Assembly: GCF_000687475.1 (NCBI RefSeq)
Contig: NC_057317.1
Span: 2,418,001 to 2,482,000, forward strand
DNA length: 64,000 nucleotides
Source: Ustilaginoidea virens
Taxonomy: Eukaryota; Ascomycota; Sordariomycetes; Hypocreales; Clavicipitaceae
Reading direction: 5' to 3'
Part shown: piece by piece, positions 10,697 to 22,446 of the stretch
How positions within the stretch are numbered: the stretch's first letter is position 1
How the letters are laid out: every line of letters starts with the position of its first letter
The notes under the pieces: model-generated
Databases searched by the model: none
The model's input: only the letters and a program-made list of their open reading frames with translations
What the model was told of the DNA's origin: nothing
Translations under genes and position numbers: made by a program

Positions 10697-10960
10697 CGAT
10701 GTGGCCTTTTTGTGCGTATGCCGTTGTCACGTGCATCGGCGCAGTCGGGCCGGGCTGCCCGCGTGCCCTACCGGGCTCAGGGGTAAAGGGGCAAAAGTAG
10801 CCACATCGTGCGCAACGGGTGTGCGCGGCACATCCGTCGCAATATGCCCAATTGTGCCCAATTGGGCACCTTGCGACAGCGATTCCGATAATATATCAAC
10901 CGACCTATGCCCCCCCCTAGTCATTCGACCCCCCCATAATAACTTAACAGACCTGACTAA
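10697..10960. other. GC-rich patch without recognisable gene
   Basis: About 230 bp of GC-rich, apparently non-mutated sequence between AT-rich relics, including a direct repeat in AATTGTGCCCAATTGGGCAC (about 10849-10868). Small open frames exist on both strands but have no recognisable motif. It may be pre-insertion host DNA or an unrelated repeat. Confidence 0.5.
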
Positions 10961-11038
10961 TGCTCTTTCCTAATATAGAGATACGCTAATAAATAGTAGT
11001 AGATCCTTTAATCTATAGTAGCCACTAGACTATAAGTA

Positions 11039-11530
11039 TCTTTATATATACTTTTCTATAGTGAGTGATTTCCCTTATATTTTTACTAGGTATCCCTACC
11101 TAGGAACCTAATATTAGAAGTAAATAAAGTACCTTTATATAGACTTTTCTATAGAAAGTGACTTCCTTTCTTTTATTAGGTAGGTACCTAGGTCCTTAGG
11201 TACTATATGTAGAAAAAGTACCTTTATATATATTTTTCTATATAAAGTGACTTCTTATATTTCTACCAAGTACCTAGTACCTAGGTACTAGGGATAAAAA
11301 GAGAGGTACCATTATATATATATTTCTATAGAAAGTGACTTCTTTAACTTCTTTTACTAGGTACCCCTACTATAAAACCTAAAAAATAGTAGAGAAAGTA
11401 CCTTCCTATATTATTTTCTATATAATGTGACTTCTTTAATTTCTTTTACTAGGTACCCCTACCTAAGAACCTAGTAAAATATCAGAGAAAGTACTTCTCT
11501 ATATAGTTTTCTATATCAAGTGACCTGACC
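11039..11530. repeat. AT-rich tandem repeat, about 90-bp unit, about 5.5 copies
   Basis: Units start near 11039, 11129, 11218, 11306, 11398 and 11491 (spacing 88-93 bp). Each opens with GTACCTTTATATA, then a dyad TTTTCTATAGAAAGTGACTTC, then TTTTACTAGGTACCCCTACC. Units differ mainly by transitions and small indels. The last unit ends at GTGACCTGACC, where normal composition resumes. No coding frame. Confidence 0.85.
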
Positions 11531-12397
11531 CACTATTCCCTAATAAACCAATTATATTAAGAGTATAGCCCACAGCAATGGTCAGGTCAGTTGGGGGGAC
11601 ACAGGTCGGTCGACCTGTACCCTCCAACATTAGCAACATCAGCAACAACAGCAACAACAACATGGCACCCCATGTCCCGGGGGCCGATGAAAAGTCGTGC
11701 TGGTTGGCACATGCACTGGGTTTCAAGTACTGCGTACTCCGTACAGCCAAACGTTTGCATCGTGGGGACAAAACTCCGTACGGAGTATGCTATGGCCGCC
11801 CACGTTTTCCTGCAAGCTATCCATCAATCGGCGGCAAACCAATACGATGCCCGTTGGCCCCATGCACCACTGCCGCATCGACAGGCAGCGACAGACAGCG
11901 ACGCAAGGGGGGCGAAGCAAAGCGTCAGCCCCCATCCCATCCCATCCCATCCCATCCGTCATCCGTCATCCGTCATCCGTCATCACCTGAGTTTAAGGGA
12001 AGCAAAACGCCCACTGGGCCGTCAGCCAGCCCACCGTTGCAGGTGGGTGGAAAGCTGACCTGGCGAGCGAACAAGACAACTCGGCCTTTTCTTTCCTTCT
12101 TTCTTCCGACGGTTTTGCTCCTTACAAGGCGGCGTTTTATTTTACCCTTATTTTATTTTTTTTATGTTTATCTTGAAATTTTATCTTTATTTTATTTTAA
12201 TATGTGTTTTAATTGTATTTTCATTTCAAACACCTGCCTCGGTACCTACCTTAGGTACTCATATATATATACGTCCCCCTTGGTAGGAGGGGGTGGGGTC
12301 GGGACGAGGGCGTGCGCAACGCAACGTCTGGTGGTTGCCGTCATCTCGGGAGCACTGCGGCCCAGCCAGTCAGACTGGCACCCCTGCCTGGCTGATG

Positions 12398-12446
<49 letters not shown>

Positions 12447-13820
12447 GTCCCACCAGAAACTCAGTTGGCCGCCGTCGTCTGCCCCCGAGTGGCAGCTGCC
12501 CTGCCTTTCGTACGAGATGCCGGGTCGAGGGCCGAGGCTGCCTGGAGAGCTGCTGCTGCGTGCTGCTGCTGCGCCGCGCTGTGCCACGCTGCGCCATGCT
12601 GCATGCTATGTGTGTTGCCATGCCATATGCTGTGTTGCCTGCCATGCTCATATACACTAGCGCGATTGACACATGCTCACATGCTCATGCTCATGCTCAT
12701 GCTCCAGGGATTGATTGGCAGGCTTGCGCTGCGGTCGGTCCTGCAAACCGCAAATAACGCTGCGTTGCATCGCGTTGCAAATTTGACGCCTCTGCTGCTC
12801 GAGTTGGAGCCTGCCTGGTGCCTTGTGACAGCCAGGTTACATGTAGCTACCGCTGCCATGTGCTCGCCGCTGTCCCTCGTCTGCGACTGAAACATCAATA
12901 CCCCCCCCCTCCCCTCCCCCCCACCCCGCTGGTCTTTTCTGTCCCGACTCCCAAGCCAACACCACATGTTTTCTCTGAAAGGCTTTTATGGAACATGTAC
13001 ATGTATGTACCGTACCGCGTGCGATCCGTCACAAATCCCGCTGGCGGGACCCCAGGCAACGGCAACTACCAGACGAACCCCTACGACCAGACAGACGCTC
13101 TTGGCCGCTCTCCATGTCCCGTCAATGGTTGGTTGTAGTTGACACTTTCCCTGGCTCTGCAGCACAAAGCACCAGCAGCACAGCATAGCACAGCACAGCA
13201 CTGCACAGCACAGCACAGCACTCGGATGGTACATGTAGTTACCAGGTAGGAACTTTAAAGGTACCTTTTCATAGCCGTGCCTGCTCGGTAGAAGGCAGGC
13301 AGGCAGGCAGCGCTCCGCACCCCGCCATCGACATCTCGCATTCTCAACTCCTCTTGCGCATTAATCGCATCAATCGCATCAATCGCATCAATCGCATTAA
13401 CCGAATCAACCGAATCAACTGCATGAGTCGCCTGATTCGCCTGCTGGTTGCATGCTGCGCGCTGCAGCCCATCATTGGCTGGGCTGCCTCTGCTTGCACG
13501 CCGCACGTTGCTGGTTGCCGCGTCGGAAACTTGGAAAAAAACCCATTGAACCCACCCAGTCTGGGCAAACTTGGAGAGCGCCTGCCCACAACCCTATGTT
13601 ACAAACAAACACACCCCCTCCCATCCGACACAAAGAAGGGGCGCCTCCGCGCACTGACTTTTTTTCTTTCTTATTTTGATTTTTTGTTATTATTATTAAT
13701 TTTTTTTTTTGCAGAGGCAATTGGCCTGGTGGGCGTGGCGTGGCGTGGCGTGGCGTGGCGTTGGGCGTGCGTGTCAAGTCTTGACGTTTGCCAGTCGGCG
13801 TGGTCAGCGACTTGGTGGGC

Positions 13821-13925
13821 AGCCCCACGCCCCACGCCCCACGCCCTACGCCCCACGCCCTACGCCCCATGCCTCATGCCTCACGCCTCACGCCCCACGC
13901 CTCACGCCCCACGTCCCACGCTCGC
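13821..13925. repeat. 7-bp tandem array (CCCACGC family)
   Basis: About fourteen copies of a heptamer varying as CCCACGC, CCTACGC, CTCACGC and CTCATGC. Variants differ by transitions. The array makes spurious open frames on both strands. Confidence 0.8.
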
Positions 13926-14590
13926 ATTCCACGCTTCATGCGACCATGAACCGTGCTCATGCAGGCACAGCAGCAACCACTAATAAAAGGGATCGGTCGG
14001 CAGGCTTTGCAGGGGACGGCCAAGCAGTGCAAAACTGGAAAGCGCCAGATGATCCCCAGGTCAGGCCTCAGGCCTGGCCTCTTTCCAGCTCGCACTACCA
14101 AGGTTGGGCGGGTGTCTGGCCGCTGCACGGTGGCGCTGGTAGCGCTGGGAGCGCTGGTTTACTCCTTGTTAAGCTTACGGTTTACAGTTTTCGCTTTACT
14201 ACCGGTCATGCGGGCGCCGCGACATGGAGTCTTTTCGCCAGGGTACCCAAGGCACCCAACGTTGCAGGTCTGCCCATTCCCCAATCATGTGTGCATGCAT
14301 GCATTATACATTGTCTGGTACCTCCTACCTGTCTGGTAGGACAGGAAACTATGGCGTTGGCGAGCAAGGGCCAGGGTGAGGGATGTTTACATAATCGTTA
14401 ATCCCAAAGGTAGGTACCTAGGTACGGAGTACCTAAGGTACCTAAGGTCAATAGGCCGAGGTGCCAGGTGCCTGGCCACTGGCGTTTCTTGTTCCCTGCC
14501 ATACATGCAAATCATCAATTGATTACATTTTCAGGCAACCGGACATACAGCTACAGCAAAGCGTCGGGCTACTTTCGAGCTCAACCAAAA

Positions 14591-14650
14591 TACCAAGTGT
14601 TACCAAGTGCTACCAAGTGCTACCAAATGCTACCAAATGCTACCCAATGC
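14591..14650. repeat. 10-bp tandem array (TACCAAGTGC), six copies
   Basis: Six consecutive decamers, in register, drifting from TACCAAGTGT through TACCAAATGC to TACCCAATGC. Confidence 0.85.
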
Positions 14651-15700
14651 GCTCCACCAGACCCTCTCGATTCTCTGCCAAAACCGCGCGTATAAAGATG
14701 CCACAAATTCAAAAAACGCCTAGGAGCGCAGCCGTGGGTAAAAGTTGATGACGATGCGAAGGACTCGGACTTTGGCACGCTAAAGGAGCACGCTGATAGA
14801 GCACAGAGAACCCGGCGCGACGTACTCCATAGACCGTACTCCGTACAGCCACCATCTTCTCCGAGGCTGGGCTGCTGTACGGACTACCAAGCCCGGTACT
14901 CCTGGTACTAGTGGTCGATAGCAATGCCGCCAATACCACCAGTCGCGTCATGTACCTTGTAGCGTGGTGCCATGTACGTGCACTCCGAGTCTCCGACTGG
15001 CGCTCGTGGCGTGGCGCTCCCGCCAGTCCCACACCATCAAATATGACCACCCTCACACCCGCACCCCACCTCATACCCCACCCCCCTTTCCCTCCCCCGT
15101 TCCCGGTCGCCCATCCAGCCAGCCCACCATCACGCATCCCCCCAGTGCCGTTAGCAGCCAATGGCGGCGGCATGTGGGGCTCTGACTGCTGGCGTAAGAG
15201 TCTGGTCTGCCCAAATGTAAGGACGGGTGGCGGCGTGTGTGCAAAGTGCCTAGGGAGGTACCGACTACGGAGTCCTTGGCATCCTTGGCACGCCAGTGCA
15301 GAAGGTAAAAAGGCTGCGGCCCAGTACCTGCAACATCGAAAGATCTACCTTGGTCTACTGCTCATCGCCCATGGCCAAAATTGCGAAATCCTACCTTGAT
15401 CTCTTAAGCCTCCAGACCTAGGCCTGGTCGGGCCTAGCTGCGCCTGGCTTGATCAATTCAGGTCTGGTAGCTTTTGTGCCACGCTATACCCTCGTCCCGC
15501 GTCCGGCCCAGCATGCCCCCCTCCAACGACTACCTTAGGTACCTACCTACATACCTTAGGTACCTTAGGTACCCACTGCCCACAGAGGCAAGGTACATGC
15601 CTACTAAGGCACCTAAGGTAGGTAAGAGGTACCTTGGGCTGGTACCTGCCTCGCCTGGCGCTGAGTCGGTACTCCGTAGAACGTAGGACGTAGGTACTTG

Positions 15701-16512
15701 CTCGCTATCCGACCAGACTCTTGCTAGTAATTATTGAGCTTTTCCCGGCTGCATCACCTTCTCAAATTCTTCCCATCCTTTCTTCCATGGGCTTTGTCTT
15801 TTGCCCCCTCTGGCCTCGCTAACATTCACTTGCAATACCTGCGCTTCTTCGGCCACCCAGACTTGGGGTTCTCCGATTACAGAAATTCCCCTCCTGCGGG
15901 TGATGCACCGTCGTTGGATCCCTCCATCTCCATCCCCCCTCCCTCCTTTCAGTCGACCTCGTCCTCATCTTCTCTCAACGTCGAGCCTGTCTGGACCTCG
16001 TCCCGCGCCGATCCGCTGACAACTCGCCGACGACGCACCTGAAAGCACCACAGTTTACAATTATCGAACACAAGCATCGTTCTCACTGTATCCTTCAGAT
16101 TATTGCCGAAACCAGCTTCACAACCCCGCCGCGCTCTTCCTCGGATGAACCCGATCTCTTTAGAGAGTGCAGTCATCGACCCCCTTCGCATCTCTCTCTT
16201 GGCTTCTGCTTGTTCGGCTCCCGAGCCACTTGACGCGCTGGGTTTTGCAATCAGGAGCGCGATATAGCTTGACAAAGAACGAACCCTCCCATTTATTCTG
16301 CTGATTCCTGTCGCACGCTGGATTTGTTGCACAGGTGGGAAGAAGAAGAAGACGAAGTAAAACTCGAACAAGAGAAGAGAAAGCAAGAAGCAAACAAAAC
16401 GCTGGCCTGTGAACCAGAACTGAGCCAAAGGTGAAGGCCGCTGCCTTTTTTTTTTCTTTTTCTTTTCGCCATTTATTACCCATCGTAACGCGTGCATCAC
16501 ATCACATTGCCC
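15701..16512 (+). promoter_or_regulatory. Upstream region and probable long 5' leader of the bHLH gene
   Basis: About 800 bp of pyrimidine-rich sequence with several small open frames and a T-rich tract just before the ATG at 16513. Long leaders with upstream ORFs are common for fungal regulators. No TATA box or defined factor site is clear. Confidence 0.35.
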
Positions 16513-18238
16513 ATGGAGACACAATTTCAACACCAGTCAGTCCCTCCCAAGCCGGCTGGGTTGAACAACATTCTCAATAGTGATGATCAGCCCTCGACCA
16601 CTGGTCATCATCCCCCCCATTTGCGAGATTCGGGATTCTACTCGACTGCCGAGGCTTCCAGCAAACGTAAGTCTACTCGAGCGACAGTTGCCGAGATACA
16701 ATTGACCAGCGGAAATGGCAAGCTTGCGGCTGCCACTTCTCCAACACCATGTCCTCCTCTCCTCTCGGGCGATTGACTAACGCGATGGGCGTCTTCTTCG
16801 CTTTGCAGATACCTCTGCCGCTTCCTTCAACGTGAACGGCCTCAGTCCAGCAGGCTCGGGATATCAATCGTCTCTCGCGGACAAGACTCCATCACCAGTC
16901 GCCACTCACATGGTTCCGCAAGCTCTCATCTCTCCCTCCGTCAGCAACATGAGTGTTGCCTCCATGGTTTCTCCTTCGTCCCCAATGACCGAGCGACGAT
17001 TCGAGCGACCGACGTCGATTGAGTCTCAAGGACACAATGGCGCTTCTCTTGGAGAGAACCTCGTTGTCGGGGGGCCGAGACGCGAGAGTGTGGACAGCAG
17101 AATTAACCAAGGCATCAGCGACATGCGTCTCGGGTCTTCCCCATATGCTAGCAACAACCATTCTACCGCCTCCATCCACAACACCCTCCATTCGCAACGC
17201 AACCCACGACACGGTCTGGAGTCCTTGTCGGTACACAGGATATCCAATGGCTACCAGCCTAGCGCCGAACGGAACCCTATAGAGCCAAAGATTGTCAAAA
17301 CCGCCCCCGCCATTACCGGGCCTGCCACCAGCAACATTGCCCGAGCCGCGGAGCCGACGAAAGGTCAGGCATGGGCCTTTCCCGAGGAAGACATTCAACG
17401 CGTGGGACCGCCCAATCGTCTCGACGATTCTCGGCGCAGCAGCATCGCCGAATCAATCGCCAGCAGCCAGTTTACGACGGAATCGCGGCTACCCCCAGGG
17501 CAGCGGAGGCTCGAAGATGGCGCCGACTACGCACGCATGTCGAGCGTCTCCAACGAGTTTCCCCCGGTCCACCATCACACCATGCAGCACAAGCAGCTTA
17601 GCGATCTCCAGGCGGAAGAATGTACCGGTCCCGCTGGCTCACAGCCGTATAGCCGGACACCAGAATTAAGAGTCAGCCATAAGCTCGCCGAGCGCAAGAG
17701 ACGGACCGAGATGAAGGAACTCTTTGACCAGCTGAGAGACTTGATGCCACAAGAACGTGGTTCAAAGGCCTCAAAGTGGGAGATATTGACCAAAGGTACG
17801 TTTGCGCGCCGTGAATGGACCTGGAATGAAGGGGCGGGGAGGCACAGGTGCATGCATATACTCATTCGCACCCACAACGTAGCCATTGCCGAACATCAGC
17901 GGCAGAGCGACCACATTCGTGCCCTCCAAGCGCACTACAACACTGCTGCTGCTGAGAATGAAATGCTGCGCCGAGAGTTGCAGAGCATGCGCATGGAAGG
18001 GGGTCAATTCCGAGGAGAGGTGAACTCGGCAAACCACGCGCAGCAGAATGCCGCTGTGCCAGCGCCGCCGGCTGCGCCCCAGAATTCACAACCCGCTTCA
18101 TACGGCGGCGATCCGTATGCCAACAGCAGCCGAACCGAACTGCCACCGCTGCGATCCATCCACAACGGACCCGAGTCGATGACCGGAGTCCAGTACGATG
18201 CTCCCAGAGTGAACGCCTATCGACAAGACAGGTTCTAG
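16513..18238 (+). CDS. bHLH transcription factor
   Basis: A nuclear regulator of about 498 residues in three exons: 16513-16666, 16809-17795 and 17883-18238. All junctions are GT-AG and the frame stays open across them. The bHLH domain lies at about residues 338-400: the basic region reads HKLAERKRR, giving the His-Glu-Arg contacts (positions 5, 9, 13) of class B bHLH proteins that bind CACGTG-type E-boxes. Helix 1 is KELFDQLRDLMP, followed by a short loop and helix 2 KWEILTKAIAEHQRQSD. A leucine-bearing helix (IRALQAHYN...ENEMLRREL) continues after it and probably helps dimerise. The N-terminal 330 residues are Ser/Pro/Asn-rich and likely disordered. The 87-nt second intron is a multiple of three with no stop; retaining it would put 29 residues into helix 2. 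ATG 16513 is the first in frame. The target pathway is unknown. Confidence 0.88.
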
Positions 18239-20294
18239 AAGGCGTTGGAACAATTTCACGGCGACGAAAGACAGCGCAAGGCCAAGCTATACTGGGGCTA
18301 TGCTGTGCGGGCATTCCAAAAAGCAAAGCATGCCTTGTTACAGCCAGCCCTGATGTTGCTTTCCGCGCTGGTTTGCTCTACCCATCCGCCACGTCTTTTT
18401 CTTCCTCCTCCTCATCCTCCTCCTCCTCTTCGTTTCTAGATATATAATTTCCACCGTAACACCATTGACGACGACAGGCGCGAAGATACGACTCATGCAC
18501 CAATATCAACGCAAAGCAAAGAAGAGGACGACATCGGATGTTGGTAACCTGTCGGGCGGAGAATGCCCTACCAGCAGATCTGAAACCTTGGTCCGCTCAA
18601 CGCTGATCTGCTGCCGAGGCCAAGATCTTGTTTGATTCCCCCCCTTTTTTTTTCTTCTCTTTTTTTTTTCTTTTTTCTTTTTTGAACCTTTCACTGCCAC
18701 GCCTCTCTTGCTGAGGAAGGCTCTTTTGGTGTGTGCGTGTGAAATGATGGCTATTGTATGACTATTGCCGGCGTCGACCTGCTGAGCGGTCGACAACATT
18801 TGAGGGGAGATGCGCATATTCTCTTCTTTCCTCTTCCAGATCGTTTGATCGGCTCCTCTTTTTTTTACATGTCTTCTTTTGCTTCCGACAGTTGAGCGTT
18901 TTTCTTTTTGCGCAAAGTCATGGCTCACATGGCCATCCATGATGCTCCCGGCACCCAGCGTTCGGCAGAAGAACAATCCCAGACTGGGGGGGACTGAGAT
19001 TGACGAAACGCAGGGTCGGGGCGAAGGGCATGATCCAGGCTGAGGTCACTGTATATACCCCCATTTGCTAGAGGAAATAACGGTTCGGACGGAACTTTTT
19101 CATTTCCCTCCCTTTTTTCTTTATTTGTCTCTTGTTTTTTTTTTTTTCTCTCTTCCCTTCTTTTTTGGTTGTTCTTCATTGCCGATCAAGGGAACAAACA
19201 CAGACTCTGGACATTGGATTCTGTTTCATTGATAGATTATTTTCTGTATTTATTGGAACAAAGAGGCACAGGGGCTTCAAAAGACGTCAGCGAAAGGGCT
19301 AAAGCGTCGGAGCTTGCGAGGTGGGAGGAATGTCCTTGCTGGGGACCAAGGCCGTGTTAGAAGGCTAATTCATCGTGGTTGACTCGTGTAGTCTTGATCC
19401 AGTGACGACGTTTGTGCCGCGGCGGGGTTTCCCACATTGGGAGAGGAGTATCAGAGTTGTTGATATCAGCCCGCGGAAATGACGGGAAAGGTCGGGAATG
19501 GAATGCTTGGTGATGGGCGCGACGGAGGACACTGATTACAGTTGCCTGGATCGAAGCAGCACATGTAGCGTGACTCCATGACTCCATGACTCTGGTCTGT
19601 GTAAATATCCGTCTGCAGAGTGTCGTGCTCCTGGAAGTCCGTGTCCAAGAGAAATTCACAAGGGCGATACTTTCGGTTGGCCCCTTACTCCTCCTGATTT
19701 AGGTACCTACCTAGGTACATACCTGATTCCGACGGCGGAGTTGCGGAGTTTGGGACCGGTCGCCAACGCTAGCGGACGCGGACTTAAGGGGGGTTTGTTT
19801 TATTGCCGGGATCGATCCGATCAGTGGGTGGAGCCCGGGATTTTGGCGTCTTGTCGTCAGCCTCTGTCAGCACAGCACTGACAGACATGGCAGACAAGGC
19901 TGGGCTTAGCAGCAGGCTGGCTGAGCCTGGTTCAGAGGGCGGAAGTCATCGGCAACTAGGCAGAGCTGTCAGAAGAAGCCACATCTTCTTTCTTGGCGTC
20001 ATGGTGTCTGGCGGCTGGTGACTTGGCGGCTGGTGAACTGGCGGCTTTGTAGCCTTGTACCCAGCACCCAGCACCCAGCACCCAGCACCAGTTGACCCCT
20101 TTCAAGACGTCAAACTCACTCTCCTGTTTGGTTCGGTCTCGACTAGGCGGGGCCCCCACTAGGGAGAGGGAGCGAGTTGCCAGATGGGAAGTAAACCAGA
20201 CCGCACCGCACCTGCCTCTCCGACTTTCTCACCAGACGTTTCCCGCCCCAGTCCCTCATTTCCTCCTCTTTGCACAGCTTGGTCATGGTAGAGG
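18239..20294. other. Intergenic, no gene recognised
   Basis: Contains T-rich tracts near 18640-18690 and 19110-19170, a TAGGTACCTACCTAGGTACA palindrome cluster at 19700-19722 and a short CACCCAG repeat at 20061-20090. It holds the 3' flank of the bHLH gene and the promoter of the Zn2Cys6 gene. Small open frames lack recognisable motifs. Confidence 0.5.
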
Positions 20295-22446
20295 ATGGAC
20301 GGCGTCAAAAGAAGCTGGGATGCCATGGACGCTGGCGGCGCGCTCTTGGACACTTTTGCAACCGTCGCCTTTGGCAATGCCCTCGCCCCCGACACGCACG
20401 CTCCCAGCAGCAGGAGCAGCAGCAGCAGGAACATCAATGTCGGCAGCGAGCCCGGCAGCGAGCCCGGCGGCGAGCCCGGCAGCTGCGCCAAGCTCGACGA
20501 CAACGCCTCTGCTGCCTCTCGCCAAAAGAGCTGCAACGCCTGCGTGAGGGGCAAAAGGCGATGCGACAAGCGTACCCCTCAGTGCAGCCGCTGCTGGGCC
20601 AAGAGCCTGGACTGCGTCTATCAGAAACTGCCTCCCGGTGCCGGTGCCGCTGCCTCCGTCTCTGAACCCAGGTCGGCAGTCCGAGGCTCCTCCATCAGCA
20701 TGCCTTCTTCGGCCGGCCCTTCCTCTTCCGTTTCCGCCGCTTCCGCGAGACGGATGGTCTCTTCACTATCAGGCTCCTTCTCGCTCCCTCCGGCTGCGTC
20801 TTCCCTCACCTCCTCGGCGGCTGCTTCTGCGGCAAACATGGCCACTGCAACTATAGGTGGTGGTGGTGGTGGTGGTGGTGCTCACACAGCCACGGCCGCT
20901 TGTCTGTCCAATACGAGCACCTCACCCTATGTCTCCGATGTCCCCGATGTCCCCGATGTCCCCGATGTCCTCGATGTCCCCGACTTCGAGATGGGCTTCG
21001 ACTTGGACAGTCTTGGCACTGGGACCGATACCAGCCCCGAGAGTTTCCAACCTGACTCCGGCGTGCCGCTGGCTTCCGCTCATGGCAGCAGCGGAATCGA
21101 CTTCTCCATTGCGGACTTTATATCCCAGGCCGCAGCCGCCAACGACGACGACTTCTGGCATTTGAACAGCTTTGGCGCAGACACCACCGACAAGTCGAAT
21201 ATTCCGCCTTTGCCAACCAGCCTGGCTGCCGCCATGGCACCCCCTTCCATGAATCCACAGTCGCCGCCGCCACCTCACCAGCTCCAACCTATCCGCGACT
21301 ACTCCCTCGTCAAAGACTGCGCGAACCTTTGTATATCCGTCGACCCGCTGACTGTTCATGACCCCAATACCCGTATCGGATACATCGTCTCTTTCTTCAA
21401 GCGAGTGCACGACGTCTTTGCTCGGACGCGAGCCTTGCCATTCATGCATTCGCGTCTATGGATAGGTCAACTGCCGAAACCTATCCTCGCTGCCTTCTCG
21501 GCCTCGGCTGCTTATGCCTCTTGTACATCCGCTAACAAAGGCTGGACGGTAAAATTACTCGTCGACGCTGGTCGCGAGATCCATCAGGAGGGAGAACGCG
21601 CCGTGAGCAATGAGGATAAGCTGTCTCGCGTACAAGCTCTGCTAATTCTGAACACGATGAGAATTTTCGATGGGGACCTTATTCTTGGAGCCGCCGCGGA
21701 CAGAGAGCTGGGACTTTTGCTGACGTGGCTGAAAGAACTTAGAAGCATGCTGGACCATCTCGAAGCGGAGGATGGTTGTCGCGGAGGAGATGGTCTTCTT
21801 ATCAAGGGAAAGCCCCCTAGATCGTGGCAGGTGAGTAGGTCTCGGTCCCCTTTCTGGACCACCTCCCCACTGCCCTCATCTTTCCTGTCGTGATGCTAAC
21901 TACATTTTTGCTCTTGTTGCGCAGGACTGGGTTTTTTTGGAGAGCACAAGACGTACTCTACTGACCTCGTATGCCCTCGTATCCATGTCCCTGATGCTGA
22001 AATCTGAAACCCGTAAGCCTCAAACCACGTCCCCCCCTGTTTTGCTTTTATCTGAGACATGAGGACCGTTTGGCTGACGCGGCCGAAGCCGATGCAGAGA
22101 TGTGGTCCCAGGAGAACAACTTCACTGCCTCTCGTCACCTCTGGGACGCTACAAGCTCGGTCGAATTCTACCGCTCCTGGCGTGAAAAGCCGCATTTTTT
22201 GATCACGAACATGGGCTTCAAGGAATTCTGGAGCAATGCCGGACCTGAGGATTGCGATGACTTTACGAATCTCATGCTCATCTCGTGAGTGACTACTATG
22301 AGGCCTTTACGCGCGACAAAGCTGCTTCCGCCTCGTGCTCTTACTGACATGGACGGCCCCTTCCCAGACAGGTTGGCGTCGACACCGTGGCGCATTTCAT
22401 GAACGGGGACACGGATATACCCGTGAATGCAGGGCGGGCACCTTGA
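20295..22446 (+). CDS. Zn2Cys6 (C6 fungal-type) transcription factor
   Basis: A nuclear regulator of about 628-630 residues. The zinc cluster has cysteines at about residues 80, 83, 90, 97, 100 and 107 (CX2CX6CX6CX2CX6C) with the basic stretch VRGKRRC. A Ser/Ala-rich linker follows, then a polyglycine run and an acidic DVPDVPDVPD repeat coded by a 9-bp minisatellite (20937-20985). The C-terminal half resembles the helical regulatory region of fungal C6 factors (ESTRRTLLTSYA; FYRSWREKPHFLITN). Exon 1 is 20295-21830; exon 2 starts 21925; exon 3 ends 22284; exon 4 is 22368-22446. The second intron is unresolved: the best donor (GTAAGC, 22013) shifts the frame, whereas 21969-22056 or 21979-22063 keeps it. 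An overlapping upstream ORF starts at 20285 in another frame. Targets are unknown. Confidence 0.85.

Larger units (their letters stand above)
11531..15700. other. Gene-free stretch rich in microsatellites
   Basis: Open frames here arise from simple repeats and show no codon bias or conserved motif. Contents: CAA-type repeats near 11634-11660; CATCC/GTCATCC runs at 11932-11985; GCGTCT units at 12398-12446; CATGCT units near 12670-12705; a CAGCA run at 13175-13220; a 9-bp CGCATCAAT array at 13357-13431; TGGCG units at 13730-13766; a 7-bp CCCACGC array at 13821-13925; a 10-bp TACCAAGTGC array at 14591-14650; and clusters of GGTACCTTAGGTA-like palindromes at 14405-14450 and 15530-15680. Confidence 0.6.

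Noticed and set aside
11578..12660. Long plus-strand open frame (about 360 codons)
   Set aside because: It runs through several microsatellites and a T-rich noncoding stretch, has no domain, and other frames over the same DNA are equally open because of the repeats.
13354..13983. 209-codon frame starting with Arg-Ile-Asn repeats
   Set aside because: Produced by the 9-bp and 7-bp arrays; no codon pattern or motif outside them.
15949..16533. 194-codon minus-strand frame upstream of the bHLH gene
   Set aside because: Low-complexity Lys/Phe runs from T/A tracts and no recognisable domain; it lies over the bHLH leader.
20937..20985. 9-bp repeat in the Zn2Cys6 gene as an intronic element
   Set aside because: It is in frame and open, encoding an Asp-Val-Pro repeat, so it is better read as coding.
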